A stretch of DNA of 64,000 bases from Serratia marcescens (GTDB lineage: Bacteria > Pseudomonadota > Gammaproteobacteria > Enterobacterales > Enterobacteriaceae), in contig JADMXW010000004.1 of assembly GCA_015548865.1 (NCBI GenBank), positions 214,527 through 278,526 on the forward strand. Direction: 5' to 3'. Below the pieces are notes generated by a model that had not been told where the DNA came from, made no database searches, and was given only the letters and a program-made list of their open reading frames with translations. This document shows positions 30,295 through 41,620 of this stretch, piece by piece (position 1 is the first letter of the stretch; every line of letters begins with the position of its first letter). The translations under genes and the position numbers were made by a program.

Positions 30295-30630
30295 CTATTG
30301 GCAATGGTAAATCGTGTATTCATTTCTCTCGGGATTAATAATACAGAAGGTGTTATTAGACAGACGCTGTGCGAGATAGCCCTCTTTGGTTACGGCTGAA
30401 GGTACATAGCGCGAACTGTCGGCAGAATGCAGCAAACCACTTTCAATACGCTGTTTTGGCATGAGTACACTGAACGCGAACGTGTTGTCTACGATCACGG
30501 CAGATGTCATTCCAATGGGATGACCCGGAAGCATTTTCACTTCGCCCTCACATTGCATTCCCTGGGGGGATGAACAGCCAGTAACAAGCAATACCAAGAG
30601 GGATAAGGGAAATGAGACGCGAGAGTTCAT
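30295..30630 (-). CDS. hypothetical lipoprotein
   Basis: A 111-residue protein with a lipoprotein signal (LSLLVLLVTGCSS, lipobox VTGC, cysteine at residue 19). The mature domain has three further cysteines (QCEGEV, TFCIIN, IYHCQ), so disulfides in the periplasm are likely. AAGGA precedes the ATG at 30630. I do not recognise the family. The repetitive element at 30678-30791 lies directly upstream. Confidence 0.7.
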   Translation of the reverse strand: MNSRVSFPLSLLVLLVTGCSSPQGMQCEGEVKMLPGHPIGMTSAVIVDNTFAFSVLMPKQRIESGLLHSADSSRYVPSAVTKEGYLAQRLSNNTFCIINPERNEYTIYHCQ

Positions 30631-30677
30631 GATGATCCTTGAGTGACCATTGCCTTCTTACCCATTATAGCGCAGTT

Positions 30678-30791
30678 ATACCCGTCATACGTCAAGTCGC
30701 AGGCACGCTGATTACACTCGCTCATTCAAATCACTTACTGGTGTAGATTCATCGAAACGCGCCAGTCTGTAACTCGAATGATTTAGGGTAT
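30678..30791. repeat. 114-base palindromic dispersed repeat
   Basis: The element begins ATACCCGTCATACGTCAAGT and ends with an inverted relative, AACTCGAATGATTTAGGGTAT. The ATACCC/GGGTAT ends and the middle (CGCTCATTC..CACTTACTG) resemble an intergenic repeat I recall from many Serratia, Yersinia and Pectobacterium genomes. The rest of the 384-base gap 30631-31014 shows no gene. Confidence 0.75.
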
Positions 30792-31014
30792 ATGCGTTGG
30801 TGGGGGGAGGCTGGAACGATGCTGACAATGCGCCGCCGTTTTGATCTTGATTAACGTAATCGCGCTCAACGCGTTATGAGGCATTTAATCCATGAGGTTT
30901 CAGCGGTAGGATGGTTCTGCAAACACAATAATCACCGATAACCTCCTCTTTTTTCACGTATTAGAAAATCTGATATTTGGGATCTGAAGGGAAAATAATC
31001 AAGGAAATTGTCCT

Positions 31015-32079
31015 ATGTTAATCTCAGAGCGCCAGCTTCGAGACGTTACGCGCCTTTTGTTGCAGAAGGCGGGTTCACAAGCTGAAGAGGCACGTTGTGT
31101 CTCTGACCACCTGGTTAATGCAAACCTTAAAGGCCATGATAGCCACGGTGTTGGCATGTTACCGCATTATGTATCGTTCATCGCCAAAGGGATTATGCAT
31201 CCTAATACGCCGGTTCGTTTGTTACGTGATGGTGGTGCGGTGTTACAGTTCAGCGGTGACCGTGGTTTTGGACAGCGCACGGGTAAGGAAGCGATGGAAC
31301 AGGCCATTGCCCGAGCCAAAACCACGGGTGTCTGCCTGATGACGCTCGCTTCCACATGTCACTTAGGACGCATTGGTACTTATGGAGAAATGGCGGCAGA
31401 GGCGGGTATGGTTGCGATTCATTTCGTCAACGTAAATGATTTGGATCCCATTGTCGCTCCGTGGTGCGGTCGTGAAGCGCGTTTTGGTACCAATCCCATC
31501 TGCATTGCGTTTCCCAAAAGTCAACACAATGCTCCGTTTGTCCTCGATTTTGCCACCAGCATTGTGGCATTGGGGAAAACGCGTGTTGCCTACCTCGCCG
31601 GCAAGAAGTTTGATGAAGACGTCATGCTTGATAGTCAGGGCTTCTCTACCAATGATCCCAAAGTGATGTGGGAAGATGAAAAACAGGGAGCGCTGAAGCC
31701 CATTGCCCGCCATAAAGGCGGTGGGCTGGTGCTGGCTGCGGAAATGCTGGCGGGATTGCTTTCTGGCGGTGGCACTATCCAGCCGGAAAACGAGCGCAAA
31801 GGGGCGATCATGAATAACATGACGACCATCGTTATCGATCCGGCGGCGATGGTGTCGTTAGACTGGTTGCAAAAAGAGTATGACGCCATGCTGGAATATG
31901 TTCGTACTTGTCCGGCGGCAGACGATGAACATCCCGTACTGATTGCCGGTGAACCGGAACGTATTTCCTCTACGCAGCGTCAGGAAAAGGGCATTGCGTT
32001 ATCCGATCAGGAGTGGGCAAATATCGTCGCTGCCGGGGTATCATTAGGCATGACAGAGCATGAGTTTGCCTTGATCTGA
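31015..32079 (+). CDS. Ldh/malate dehydrogenase-type 2 family oxidoreductase (HcxB/YbiC-like)
   Basis: A 354-residue NAD(P)-dependent 2-hydroxyacid dehydrogenase of the type 2 malate/L-lactate family. Family motifs are NLKGHDSHGVGMLPHYV (with the conserved DSHG), STCHLGRIGTYGEMAAEAG with the catalytic His, RFGTNPICIAFP, LDFATSIVALGKTRVA and HKGGGLVLAAEMLAG. The pattern is closest to E. coli YbiC (hydroxycarboxylate dehydrogenase B), but the physiological substrate is not certain. AAGGA precedes the ATG. In E. coli ybiC lies elsewhere, so this copy is out of the usual backbone context. Confidence 0.85.
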   Translation: MLISERQLRDVTRLLLQKAGSQAEEARCVSDHLVNANLKGHDSHGVGMLPHYVSFIAKGIMHPNTPVRLLRDGGAVLQFSGDRGFGQRTGKEAMEQAIARAKTTGVCLMTLASTCHLGRIGTYGEMAAEAGMVAIHFVNVNDLDPIVAPWCGREARFGTNPICIAFPKSQHNAPFVLDFATSIVALGKTRVAYLAGKKFDEDVMLDSQGFSTNDPKVMWEDEKQGALKPIARHKGGGLVLAAEMLAGLLSGGGTIQPENERKGAIMNNMTTIVIDPAAMVSLDWLQKEYDAMLEYVRTCPAADDEHPVLIAGEPERISSTQRQEKGIALSDQEWANIVAAGVSLGMTEHEFALI

Positions 32080-32129
32080 TGGGGTAAAAGTAGAAACAAT
32101 GGCGCGCATGCTTATCGTGAGCATGCGTG

Positions 32130-32321
32130 TCAAAATTCAGCTCGCTCATGGGCCGGAATCCAATATCCGTCAATAAAATCTTCTATCGGAAAACAACCCG
32201 CCCGACGCAAATGTTGCTCATCCATCGCGCTGAGGCACTGCGCTTCGTTAACATAGGCGTCTACAACCAGATTCTCGCAGCCATGCCCGAGATAACAGAT
32301 AAAGACAACCAGTGCGTACAT
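32130..32321 (-). CDS. yebW: YebW (DUF1482) small protein
   Basis: A 63-residue protein, MYALVVFICYLGHGCENLVV to DGYWIPAHERAEF, with the family cysteines (ICYL, HGCENL, AQCLSA, AGCFPIEDFIDGYW). The match to E. coli YebW is clear. An N-terminal hydrophobic stretch suggests export or membrane association. Function unknown. GGGAGGG lies upstream of the ATG. Confidence 0.88.
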   Translation of the reverse strand: MYALVVFICYLGHGCENLVVDAYVNEAQCLSAMDEQHLRRAGCFPIEDFIDGYWIPAHERAEF

Positions 32322-32404
32322 AGGTGTTTACCCTCCCAGACAATTGCAGTAGCAATAGTGAGAGTGTAGATGAAAACAGTACAAGCGAAATGCAACAACC
32401 GATG

Positions 32405-33874
32405 TTAAACCTCGGGTGGGCAGGCACCGTCACGCACTAATTCGCGTGGAAGGTTGTTTTTTATACGACTGCCGATACGTTTGGCTAATCCAATTGAAGC
32501 GTGTTGGTAGGTAAGGACAACCTCGTCGCCAGCAGGCGGTATGTCTGGGTAACTGTCTCGACCTTGAAACCACTCGCATGCGAGGGCGTCACTTAACGCA
32601 TAAACCTGCTCAGCTTGAGGGTTTGCCAATGCGACGACGGCCTCATGCTGCCAACGATAGCCTTTAGCATAACGCTCCGCCAATTTGATGCCGATGCGAG
32701 AGAAACGGATCTTACCAAACACTGCATTCAGTGCGGTGGGAAACAGCCAGATTTCATTATCCCGTTGCCAAAGCTGTTGCTGCTCAGAATTCCATACCAA
32801 ACCGGCCTGATTGGCAAGGCGTGTGACAGCTTGTCCGTCTTTGCCATGAAGCGGTGTAAAGGGGAACTTGCCCACGTTGAAACGCGGTGTTGGTAGTGAA
32901 GCTATGGCTGCAGTTTTACGCAAACGTGCAACGAAGAACCCTTCGCTATCATAGATCTGGGGGAATACATGCAGAAAACCCTCTTCGGTGAGTGCATTTT
33001 TTGCTTCGGGAAAGAGGTTTGCCAGAGAGTCAATCTCACAGGCCTGGGGGAATGTATCAAGCAGATACTGGCATACCTGCTGGTTTTCCTGCGCATTAAG
33101 TGTACAGGTTGAGTAGATTAACACGCCGCCAGGTTTTAACGCGTGAAAAGCACTGACAATCAATTCTTTCTGGGTTTGTGCCAGTTCAGCCATACTCTCA
33201 GGTGACCAATGTCGCATCGCATCAGGATCTTTGCGAACCACACCTTCCCCTGAACAGGGGGCATCTAGCAGTACAGCATCAAAGGTTTCAGGCAAGGCTG
33301 CACCAAATACACGACCATCAAAGTGCGTCAGTGCCGTATTGTGTACGCCGCAGCGGCTGATATTGGCGTGTAGCACCTTGACTCGACTGGCTGAGTATTC
33401 GTTAGCGACGATCCCACCTTTATTGCCCAAGGCTGCGGCAATTTGTGTGGTTTTTGAGCCTGGAGCAGCGGCAACATCCAACACCAATGGTGCCTGGTTT
33501 CTCTCTCGTGATAATAAAGACGTTTCCCGTGCGTAAAACAATGCGCTGACCGGTAGCATTGAGCTGGATTCCTGCAGATAAAACAGCCCACTCAAATGGC
33601 CAACCGTGTTGCCCAAACGCAACTGTGTTTCATCAGGACTCATCACCCAAAACCCTTCTGCACACCAGGGGATAGGTTCCAATCGCCAGCCCCATTCGGA
33701 CACCAGCGTTACGAAATCATCCACACTGATCTTCAACGTGTTGACGCGCAGGCTACGCCTTAACGGACGTTGACAGGCAGCAATAAATTCATCGAGGGAC
33801 AAATGCGTAGGCATGATGTCCTGAATGGCTTCAAGAAAGGCTGAAGGTAAGACGGGAGAGAGGGGTTTCACCAC
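32405..33874 (-). CDS. rsmF: 16S rRNA m5C1407 methyltransferase RsmF
   Basis: RsmF methylates C1407 of 16S rRNA in the 30S subunit with SAM. The 489-residue protein starts at GTG 33874 and has the Nol1/Nop2/Sun fold. Visible motifs are the SAM motif [20 protein letters not shown], the conserved Cys in [13 protein letters not shown] and the catalytic Cys in [16 protein letters not shown]-terminal PUA-like RNA-binding region runs to the end ([20 protein letters not shown]). It is downstream of letAB on the same strand, as in E. coli (yebU after yebT). Confidence 0.96.
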   Translation of the reverse strand: MVKPLSPVLPSAFLEAIQDIMPTHLSLDEFIAACQRPLRRSLRVNTLKISVDDFVTLVSEWGWRLEPIPWCAEGFWVMSPDETQLRLGNTVGHLSGLFYLQESSSMLPVSALFYARETSLLSRERNQAPLVLDVAAAPGSKTTQIAAALGNKGGIVANEYSASRVKVLHANISRCGVHNTALTHFDGRVFGAALPETFDAVLLDAPCSGEGVVRKDPDAMRHWSPESMAELAQTQKELIVSAFHALKPGGVLIYSTCTLNAQENQQVCQYLLDTFPQACEIDSLANLFPEAKNALTEEGFLHVFPQIYDSEGFFVARLRKTAAIASLPTPRFNVGKFPFTPLHGKDGQAVTRLANQAGLVWNSEQQQLWQRDNEIWLFPTALNAVFGKIRFSRIGIKLAERYAKGYRWQHEAVVALANPQAEQVYALSDALACEWFQGRDSYPDIPPAGDEVVLTYQHASIGLAKRIGSRIKNNLPRELVRDGACPPEV

Positions 33875-33982
33875 AGTGGAAATATCTCGTTACAATAGCA
33901 GGAAAGTGCGGGTAATATTCTGATAGTGTAACACAATAGATGGCTGCCGTCGCTCACTGGGCGAAGGCAGCATTTACCCTAC

Positions 33983-36610
33983 CTATTCAGGAATGGCAGT
34001 GCCCCACTGGCGCCACTCTTTAGGTTCTTCGCCCAGTAACAAGAAATGTTTACCGGGTGTGGCAATGGGCGCTAGCGGAATCGCTGGCGGGGTAGCAAAG
34101 GCGATGCCACCACGGATAAATTGCTGGAAGGTACCCGTTTTGAGTAGACCGCCGCCCAAGCCGAACTCAAGGTTATAGCCAGATGCCAGCCAGAATACCG
34201 AGTTATTGCGCACCAAATGTTGGTGCCGCTTACTAATACGCAGTGCCACCATGACGCGATCGGACAATGGCCCCAGTGACAAACCCGTGACTGTACCTAC
34301 CTCAACGCCGCGAAACAGCACTGGCGTTCCTACTTGCAATGCACCTGCTTCAGGCGCATCCACAACGATGTTTAACCCATCCTGATAGCGGGAATCAGAA
34401 ATGGTTGCCTGTTGCAGTTCAAATTGACGCTGTTGCGCACCGTTGCCCGGTTCGACGTTGATGTAAGGCTGAAGCAGTGTTTCCAGATGATCGACGCCTG
34501 CAGCAGAAATTTGTGGTGTTACCACTGAAAAGCGCGTGCCTGCGCGGGCGAAGGCGTTAACGTATTCAGGATAGAGCACGGCTTGCGCCAGTACATCGTT
34601 GTGCTGTTCAGCTAATTTGAGAGAGTCTAAGCGGCCGATTTCAATGCCGAGGTAGCGAATCGGCATCCCTGCGGAGAGCGAGCTGGCGTCATAAGTACGT
34701 AATACAATACGGCTACCAATCGCACGGGCAGCAGTTTCTGTGTTATATAGCAGCCGTTTTCCACCTTTGGTTTCGGGGGCACCTTCGAGATTATCAAAAC
34801 TTATCGCCCCTTTGATTGCCCGGTTGAGCGGGGATGCCTGAACCGTTAGCCCGGATGTGCTTAGCTGAATGCGGGCACCGCCTTCGGCCCAAAACACGCT
34901 GCGTTCAGTGAGAAGTTTACGATATTCCGGATGCAGATAAACCTGCACTTCAAACGCTTCTGTGCCAGGACGAATGCGCATAATCTCGCCGACCTGAAAC
35001 TTGCGGTACAGGACGATTGAACCTTCCTGAATGTCTGGCAGGCTCTCTGTCACTAACGTTAAGGTTGGGCTAGGTGTATTACCTTTGATGCCTTCCTGGG
35101 CATTATCCCGATCGCTAAACAGGGGATAGTGTGTTGAAGGATCACCTTGCGTGCCGGGTAACACCATCACGCCGCCGCTGAGCCACTCCTGCGGGCTGGC
35201 GCCAGTCATCTGTACGCCCTCCAAACCCAGCTTGATGTTTAGCCTGCTGTTGACGATAAAGGTGCTGTCTTTGTGAAGTAAAGCACGATATTCGGGGTCG
35301 ATGCTCACATCGAAGGTGACGCCCTTTTCGGTCAGTGTGCGCTGGATGATTTGCCCGATTTGTATTCCATGCAGCAGCACCGGTTGGCCGACATCAATCC
35401 CATAACTTTGCGCGGCAGTCAACTGTACGGTGAGTGTGCCGGGACGCAATGCCTGAGTACCATCGATTAGCGGGAATATCTGTCGTGGCTCACCCTCGCC
35501 AGGAATCAGCGTCAGTGTTGGGCCAGTTAGCAGATGAGAGAGATTAAGATCGTTTAAGGCCAGACGTGGTTTTGTCAGCTCGATACGCGTGCCTTCCCGC
35601 ATCAAGGGGACGACGGAGGGATCAATAATGAGTTGTCCGCTCACGCTATCGCTGCTGGGATTGAGCTCCAGCTTTTGCACGCTACCCACTTCCAATCCTT
35701 GGTACAGCAGTGGTGTCTGTCCGGCCTTCAGCGGATTAGATGAAGGAAGCGTTAAGGTAATCGCCACACCGCGTTGGCTTTGGGCCAGATTAGGGTAGAG
35801 GCGGTAGGATTGTTCTGCGGTGGCTTTATCGCTTTCATCTGGAGAATCGAAAGCGATAGCACCATTGACCAATGCAGCCAGGCTTTGCATCTCCACTCTG
35901 GCACCGCTAGGGCTGATATCCGCTTTGATGCCGGACACATTCCAAAAACGGCTCTCTTTTTTGATCAAATGGGTAAAACGCCGCTCGATAAGGACGTCAA
36001 TCGTTACGCCTTTATTATCTGGAGCCACGGTGTAGTCATACACTTTCCCTACCGGGATCTTACGGTAATAGACCAACGAGCCCGCATTGAGCGACCCTAA
36101 ATCATCAGCATGCAGATGTACCAGCAATTCTCCGCTGTTAACCCGGTATTTAGGCTGTGTATCCAGCGCAGAAAAGTGCTCTTGAGGTTCGCCGGGGCCG
36201 GGCATCATACCGATATAGTTACCACCAACCAGGGCATCAAGGCCAGAAACGCCAGCCAAGGACGCTTTAGGTGTTACCAGCCAGAATTGTGTCCCGCTGC
36301 GTAATGCCTCTTTCATATCGCTTTTGATGCTGGCCTCAACCTGGATGGTACGCAAATCTTCGCTTAAGGTGATGTTTTGTACCGTACCCACTTCAACACC
36401 CTGATAACGCACGGGGGTTCTGCCAGCGACAATGCCATCAGCTGAGATGAAATCAATGGTGACAGTGGTACCGCGTTCCTGCTGATTGGTATAGAGCAGC
36501 CAGCCGGCAATCAGCAGCGCAATAAGAGGCAGCAGCCAGAATGGCGAGATACGGCGTTTATGCTTGATCGCTGTTTGTATTGACATGGGTGTTGCTGAAT
36601 CTTGTTCCAT
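33983..36610 (-). CDS. letB: MCE-family lipid transport protein LetB
   Basis: LetB forms a hollow tube of stacked MCE domain rings bridging inner and outer membrane for lipid transport. The 875-residue protein has one N-terminal transmembrane helix ([18 protein letters not shown]) and seven MCE domains. Each shows the repeated pattern G-x-P-V-x-Y-x-G-x-x-V-G, for example [43 protein letters not shown] and [13 protein letters not shown]. Its start overlaps the end of letA by 53 bases, so the two are coupled. Confidence 0.96.
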   Translation of the reverse strand: MEQDSATPMSIQTAIKHKRRISPFWLLPLIALLIAGWLLYTNQQERGTTVTIDFISADGIVAGRTPVRYQGVEVGTVQNITLSEDLRTIQVEASIKSDMKEALRSGTQFWLVTPKASLAGVSGLDALVGGNYIGMMPGPGEPQEHFSALDTQPKYRVNSGELLVHLHADDLGSLNAGSLVYYRKIPVGKVYDYTVAPDNKGVTIDVLIERRFTHLIKKESRFWNVSGIKADISPSGARVEMQSLAALVNGAIAFDSPDESDKATAEQSYRLYPNLAQSQRGVAITLTLPSSNPLKAGQTPLLYQGLEVGSVQKLELNPSSDSVSGQLIIDPSVVPLMREGTRIELTKPRLALNDLNLSHLLTGPTLTLIPGEGEPRQIFPLIDGTQALRPGTLTVQLTAAQSYGIDVGQPVLLHGIQIGQIIQRTLTEKGVTFDVSIDPEYRALLHKDSTFIVNSRLNIKLGLEGVQMTGASPQEWLSGGVMVLPGTQGDPSTHYPLFSDRDNAQEGIKGNTPSPTLTLVTESLPDIQEGSIVLYRKFQVGEIMRIRPGTEAFEVQVYLHPEYRKLLTERSVFWAEGGARIQLSTSGLTVQASPLNRAIKGAISFDNLEGAPETKGGKRLLYNTETAARAIGSRIVLRTYDASSLSAGMPIRYLGIEIGRLDSLKLAEQHNDVLAQAVLYPEYVNAFARAGTRFSVVTPQISAAGVDHLETLLQPYINVEPGNGAQQRQFELQQATISDSRYQDGLNIVVDAPEAGALQVGTPVLFRGVEVGTVTGLSLGPLSDRVMVALRISKRHQHLVRNNSVFWLASGYNLEFGLGGGLLKTGTFQQFIRGGIAFATPPAIPLAPIATPGKHFLLLGEEPKEWRQWGTAIPE

Positions 36611-37904
36611 GGGAATCCCACATTAATCGGCTATCCAACCATTCTGCAGCGAGAATGGTCAGAATAACGGCCGCACCAAAATAGAAGGCCGCAGGGCCTA
36701 AGGTAAAAGCCAATAATTGATCTCGGTTTACCAGTGACATCATCAACGCGATTACGAACAGGTCCAGCATTGACCATCGGCCAATCCAAATCATGACTCG
36801 TAACAAGCGCATTCGCACTATGATGCCGCATTGTGCGCGCAGATGTATGCTCAACAGCAATGTGCTGAGCACGACAACCTTGGTGAAGGGCACCAGTATG
36901 CTGGCAATAAAAACCACCGCTGCGACAGGAATGTTGCCGTTCGCAAGCGAAATAATACCGGAAAGTATGGTGTCCTCTTTACGCGCCCCGTTGACGTAGA
37001 GAATAGATATGGGTAACAGATTGGCGGGCACGAGAAACACAATGGCACTGATTAATGCCGCCCAGGATTTTTGCAGGCTATGACGTCGACGTGCTCGTAA
37101 CGGAGTATGGCATCTCGGACACCGGCCGCGCGTGTCTGGTGCGCTGGTAAAATGGCAGGCCAGACAAAGCCGGTAACGTTCTGGGTTGATCACCGGGTAC
37201 TGCCGTGGATAGAAACGCAGCCAAAGCTGATCGGGGTTTAAGTGAATTAATGTTAACAGGCTAAGCAGGGTCAAGGTTAAATAGGCCACCATGCCGTGGC
37301 CCAACTGAATATCGGAAAATTCCCTGATTTTGATGGCGGCAACGGCCAGTCCAACCAAATAAATGTCCAGCATCATCCAGGCTTTCAGCTTTTCCAGTAA
37401 CAGCAGAATAGGGCGCAAATTCATGCCAATACGTGGTGCAAAAAAGAGATAAAGCAGGGAGATCATCAACGTAACAGGAACCCCTACAGTACAGAAAGCC
37501 ACCATACTGGCGGTAACGGGGTGCCCTTGCTTGGTCATCTGCCATATACCTTCAAACAGACTGGCATTGATTGCAACGCCCAACAGACGTATGTCGAGTA
37601 ATGGTGCGGTATAAGCAAAGGGCATTAATAGCAACATTGCCATGGACATCGCGGCCAGCCGAGTCATTGACCAATCGCGCCCAAAACCGACTCTGGTCGC
37701 ACATTGAGGGCAGATGGCATACTCCCCTTTGGACATTCCGGGAAGCAGAAACAGCATGTCGCAGCCATGGCAACGATGATAGCGTCTGTAGGCAACGATG
37801 GAGCGTGCTTTGGTCACTGGCGGGCGCGGGGCGCTATGCGTGGCAGAACCCACTATGCTGTATATTCTCATTACGCCGAGTTGCACTGTGAAAGTCGTTA
37901 GCAT
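36558..37904 (-). CDS. letA: LetA inner membrane protein (PqiA/YebS family)
   Basis: The inner-membrane partner of LetB. The 448-residue protein has an N-terminal zinc-ribbon-like motif (CHGC..CPQC at about 45-73), four helices, a second zinc ribbon ([19 protein letters not shown]) and another set of four helices ending [20 protein letters not shown]. The start may instead be the internal ATG at 37871 (MRIYSIV), which would give an N-terminus closer to the E. coli length. It is divergent from msrC and cotranscribed with letB. Confidence 0.94.
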   Translation of the reverse strand: MLTTFTVQLGVMRIYSIVGSATHSAPRPPVTKARSIVAYRRYHRCHGCDMLFLLPGMSKGEYAICPQCATRVGFGRDWSMTRLAAMSMAMLLLMPFAYTAPLLDIRLLGVAINASLFEGIWQMTKQGHPVTASMVAFCTVGVPVTLMISLLYLFFAPRIGMNLRPILLLLEKLKAWMMLDIYLVGLAVAAIKIREFSDIQLGHGMVAYLTLTLLSLLTLIHLNPDQLWLRFYPRQYPVINPERYRLCLACHFTSAPDTRGRCPRCHTPLRARRRHSLQKSWAALISAIVFLVPANLLPISILYVNGARKEDTILSGIISLANGNIPVAAVVFIASILVPFTKVVVLSTLLLSIHLRAQCGIIVRMRLLRVMIWIGRWSMLDLFVIALMMSLVNRDQLLAFTLGPAAFYFGAAVILTILAAEWLDSRLMWDSHGTRFSNTHVNTNSDQA

Positions 37905-38234
37905 AATAGCCTAATTCTGTACGGACACGGTAATTGAATCCGTTTACCCGCCATCAGAAAAATATTATGCACAGAAGGTTGAATGAAATATGCGTGATAC
38001 CCTGACGAAGCGAATTTTCTTGTGGCATGCTGTATGTCTCAATTCATCATGCCACGTTTATGTGAATAAAAGCGCAAAAGCGTATATCCTTCTTCACTTA
38101 GGTTATTCGTCGCCAGTGTTGTCAGGCAGGATGTTTGAGATCATGGGATGATGCCACTGGGCCATTGATGCGTTCTTGTATCATGAGTTCGAATACTGGC
38201 AGGCTAAAGTATCAGGAAAACTGAATTATTATTT
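37905..38234. promoter_or_regulatory. letA/msrC divergent intergenic region
   Basis: 330 bases without a gene. It holds promoters for both flanking genes and a long-loop inverted repeat GTGGCATG (38022-38029)/CATGCCAC (38048-38055), which could be a regulator site but matches no operator I know. Confidence 0.4.
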
Positions 38235-38741
38235 ATGAATAAACCAGCATTTTATAGGGATCTTGTCGGCGACCTTACTGCACTGATTACGGGCGAACGC
38301 AGATTTATTACCCTCTTGGCTAATAGCAGTGCATTGCTGTTTGAGCGCCTGGAGAGCGTTAATTGGGCAGGTTTTTATCTTCTGGATGACGACACTCTGT
38401 TTCTTGGCCCCTTTCAGGGCCGGGTTGCTTGTGTGCGCATTCCTGCAGGTAAGGGGGTTTGTGGCCGCGCAGTAGAGGAAAATCGTATTCAACGCGTTGG
38501 CGACGTGCACGCGTTTCCTGGTCATATCGCTTGCGATGCTGCGAGCAATGCTGAAATTGTGTTACCGCTTTCGGTGAACGGCCAACTCATTGGGGTGCTG
38601 GATATTGATAGCACATCCTATGAGCGCTTCGACGCTGAAGACGAAGAAGGTCTCAAGGCGGTGGTCGCCGTGCTCTGCGCACACTTGCAACAGAGCGATG
38701 TGCTGACTTTTATCAATTCTCTCACACCGAGAGAAGGATAA
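38235..38741 (+). CDS. msrC: free methionine-(R)-sulfoxide reductase MsrC
   Basis: A 168-residue GAF-domain enzyme that reduces free Met-R-sulfoxide. It has the three family cysteines, in RVACVRIP, GKGVCGRAVEE and HIACDAASNAEIVLPL. NWAGFYLLDDDTLFLGPFQG is the conserved N-terminal core. The order letA-msrC-proQ-prc is the same as in E. coli (yebS-yebR-proQ-prc). Confidence 0.95.
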   Translation: MNKPAFYRDLVGDLTALITGERRFITLLANSSALLFERLESVNWAGFYLLDDDTLFLGPFQGRVACVRIPAGKGVCGRAVEENRIQRVGDVHAFPGHIACDAASNAEIVLPLSVNGQLIGVLDIDSTSYERFDAEDEEGLKAVVAVLCAHLQQSDVLTFINSLTPREG

Positions 38742-38825
38742 CGTAGCAATTGCTGATGGCGTCATTATAATGTCGCCTGTTCATGCCTGCGCTGGTTGGC
38801 AAACCCGTTGTAATCAGGAAATTTC

Positions 38826-39530
38826 ATGGAAAATCAACCTAAGTTGAACAGTAGTAAAGATGTGATTGCCTTTTTGGCAGAACGGTTTCCGCTTTGTTTC
38901 ACTACTGAAGGTGAAACGCGGCCCTTAAAAATCGGTATTTTTCAGGATCTTGTCACTCGTGTGTCAGAAACTGACAGTGTGAGTAAAACGCAATTGCGTT
39001 CTGCGTTGCGCCTCTATACCTCCAGTTGGCGTTACCTTTACGGCATCAAGCTGGGTGCGCAACGTGTGGATCTGGATGGCAATTCGTGTGGCGAATTGGA
39101 GCAGCAGCATGTTGATCATGCTCGCAAGCAGCTGGAAGAGGCTAAAGCGCGCGTTCAGGCGCAAAGAGCAGAACAGCAGGCGAAGCGTCGTGCAGCGGGA
39201 GAAACGACTGATAAACCGGTTCGTCCGCGTAAGCCAGCCCCGCGTCGTGACCGTCCGGCAGCAGACAGCGCGCCGCGCCAACCCCGCGCCAGTGCACCAC
39301 GGCCTTCTTCCGCACCTCGCCAACCTAAAGCAGCCCCAGAGCGCGCGCCGCAACCACAGCGTGTTAGCGTAACGGATATTACTGCGCTGAAAATTGGTCA
39401 AGAGATCAAGGTCAGAGCGGGTAAAGATGCTATGGACGCTACTGTGCTCGAGATTGCCAAAGGCGAAGTTCGGGTTCAACTGGCTTCCGGTCTGGCGATG
39501 ATTGTGCGCGCAGAACACTTGCAGTTCTGA
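38826..39530 (+). CDS. proQ: RNA chaperone ProQ
   Basis: A global RNA-binding protein of 234 residues. The N-terminal FinO domain (about 1-125) includes [16 protein letters not shown] and [19 protein letters not shown]. The Lys/Arg/Ala/Pro-rich linker (about 125-180) is long and of low complexity. The C-terminal Tudor-like domain (about 185-234) includes [20 protein letters not shown]. It binds structured small RNAs and mRNA 3' ends; in enterobacteria SdsR is among its ligands, and that RNA is encoded in this window. It is cotranscribed with prc. Confidence 0.96.
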   Translation: MENQPKLNSSKDVIAFLAERFPLCFTTEGETRPLKIGIFQDLVTRVSETDSVSKTQLRSALRLYTSSWRYLYGIKLGAQRVDLDGNSCGELEQQHVDHARKQLEEAKARVQAQRAEQQAKRRAAGETTDKPVRPRKPAPRRDRPAADSAPRQPRASAPRPSSAPRQPKAAPERAPQPQRVSVTDITALKIGQEIKVRAGKDAMDATVLEIAKGEVRVQLASGLAMIVRAEHLQF

Positions 39531-39550
39531 TACGGAGGGCCAACCAGGGC

Positions 39551-41602
39551 ATGAACACATTAATCCGAATGGCGGTGCTCGCCGCCGCCTTGCTGGCAGG
39601 CGTGAGTGTAGCCAAAGAGACGCCCGTCTCTCGCAGTGAAGCGATTGCGCGCAGTGAAATGATCACCCGCGCAGATCAAATACCCCAACTGCACCAAGAG
39701 CTTCAACATGCCACCGAGAGCGATCGTATTACGCTGCGTTTTTTGCGCTCTCACTACCGGCAGATAGCACTTGATGAACAATTTTCTGAGAAGATTTTCA
39801 AACGCTATCTTAACATGCTGGACTATAGCCATAACGTGCTGTTGGCCTCCGACATTGCTGAGTTTGCCAATCAGAAAGGGCAACTCGGGGAAGATCTTAA
39901 AAGCGGTAAACTGGATGTGCCCTATGCGCTTTACAATCTGGCGCAAAAACGCCGTTTTGAGCGCTTGCAATATGCCTTATCCGTGCTGGAAAAACCGATA
40001 GATTTGGCGGGAACCGACACCATTGAGCTGGATCGCAGCAAATCGCCGTGGCCGCAAAATGTGGGAGAATTGAACCGTCTGTGGGATGCCAAAGTAAAAT
40101 ATGATTGGCTGACGTTGAAGCTAACAGGTAAAAGCGACAAAGAGATCAAGGAAACGCTCACTAAGCGTTATCAGTTCGCTATTCGTCGTTTGGCGCAAAG
40201 CAATAGTGAAGATGTTTTTCAACTCATCATGAATGCGTTTGCGCGGGAAATGGACCCCCATACCAGCTATTTGTCACCGCGTAACACGGAACAATTTAAC
40301 ACAGATATGAGCCTTTCTTTGGAAGGTATCGGTGCGGTGTTGCAGATGGATGATGACTACACAGTCATTAACTCTATGGTGGCAGGCGGCCCGGCCGCAA
40401 AAAGTAAAAGTATTACTGTCGGCGATCGCATCGTCGGTGTTGGGCAAAACGGCAAACCGATGGTGGAAGTGATCGGTTGGCGACTTGATGACGTGGTGGC
40501 GCTGATTAAAGGTCCCAAAGGCAGCAAGGTACGGCTTGAGATTTTGCCCGGTGGTAAAGGTACGAAAACCAAAACGGTGACCCTGACGCGTGAACGTATT
40601 CGCCTGGAAGATCGGGCGGTGAAAATGTCTGTCAAGACCGTGGGCAAAGAAACCATTGGCGTATTGGATATTCCCAGTTTCTACGTTGGCTTGACGGATG
40701 ACGTCAAAGTGCAATTGCAAAAACTGGAAAAACAAAATGTAAGCAGCATCGTCATTGACCTGCGCGGTAACGGTGGTGGCGCGTTGACTGAAGCTGTTGG
40801 ACTTTCTGGTTTGTTTATTCCTAGTGGCCCAGTGGTACAGATTCGCGACAACAATGGCAAGGTGCGCGAGGACAGCGATACCGATGGCGTGGTGTACTAC
40901 AAAGGCCCACTCGTCGTGTTGGTCGATCGATTCAGTGCTTCTGCATCGGAAATTTTTGCTGCGGCAATGCAAGATTATGGTCGCGCGCTGATCGTGGGTG
41001 AACCGACCTTCGGAAAAGGCACCGTGCAACAGTATCGCTCCCTGAATCGTATTTACGATCAGATGTTGCATCCGGCGTGGCCTGGATTAGGCTCAGTTTC
41101 TTATACCATTCAAAAATTCTATCGCATTGATGGTGGCAGCACCCAATTGCGCGGAGTGACGCCAGATATCTTGATGCCGACAGGAACGGAAGCGGTAGAG
41201 ACGGGCGAGAAATTTGAAGATAACGCCCTGGTCTGGGACAGCATCAATGCGGCGCGCTACGGTAAATTGGGGGATATGAAACCCTATATCAGCGGGTTGA
41301 AGGAGCAGCATTTGGCGCGCATTGCTAAAGATCCTGAATTCCAATACATCATTCAGGATGTTGCTCGCTATAACGCGACCAAAGATAAACGCAATATTGT
41401 TTCTCTTAATTATGCCCAGCGTGAAAAAGAGAATAATGATGATGAAGCGTTGCGCTTGAATCGCCTTAACGAACGCTTTAAACGTGAAGGCAAAAAGCCG
41501 TTGAAATCCTTGGAAGATTTACCGAAGGATTATCAGGCTCCAGATGCTTATTTGGAAGAAACGGCGCATATCGCCAGCGACCTGTCACACAGTGTGAAAT
41601 AG
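39551..41602 (+). CDS. prc: tail-specific protease Prc (Tsp)
   Basis: A periplasmic C-terminal processing peptidase (S41) that degrades ssrA-tagged proteins and trims envelope proteins including MepS and FtsI. The 683-residue precursor has a signal peptide (MAVLAAALLAGVSVA), a PDZ domain (LSLEGIGAVLQMDDDYTVIN to KVRLEIL) and the protease core. That core has the Ser nucleophile in VDRFSASASEIFAAA and the Lys in VGEPTFGKGTVQQYRS. It lies 20 bases after proQ, and a strong terminator follows. No htpX gene follows here, unlike E. coli. Confidence 0.97.
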   Translation: MNTLIRMAVLAAALLAGVSVAKETPVSRSEAIARSEMITRADQIPQLHQELQHATESDRITLRFLRSHYRQIALDEQFSEKIFKRYLNMLDYSHNVLLASDIAEFANQKGQLGEDLKSGKLDVPYALYNLAQKRRFERLQYALSVLEKPIDLAGTDTIELDRSKSPWPQNVGELNRLWDAKVKYDWLTLKLTGKSDKEIKETLTKRYQFAIRRLAQSNSEDVFQLIMNAFAREMDPHTSYLSPRNTEQFNTDMSLSLEGIGAVLQMDDDYTVINSMVAGGPAAKSKSITVGDRIVGVGQNGKPMVEVIGWRLDDVVALIKGPKGSKVRLEILPGGKGTKTKTVTLTRERIRLEDRAVKMSVKTVGKETIGVLDIPSFYVGLTDDVKVQLQKLEKQNVSSIVIDLRGNGGGALTEAVGLSGLFIPSGPVVQIRDNNGKVREDSDTDGVVYYKGPLVVLVDRFSASASEIFAAAMQDYGRALIVGEPTFGKGTVQQYRSLNRIYDQMLHPAWPGLGSVSYTIQKFYRIDGGSTQLRGVTPDILMPTGTEAVETGEKFEDNALVWDSINAARYGKLGDMKPYISGLKEQHLARIAKDPEFQYIIQDVARYNATKDKRNIVSLNYAQREKENNDDEALRLNRLNERFKREGKKPLKSLEDLPKDYQAPDAYLEETAHIASDLSHSVK

Positions 41603-41620
41603 CTATTTTCACGCAGTAAA

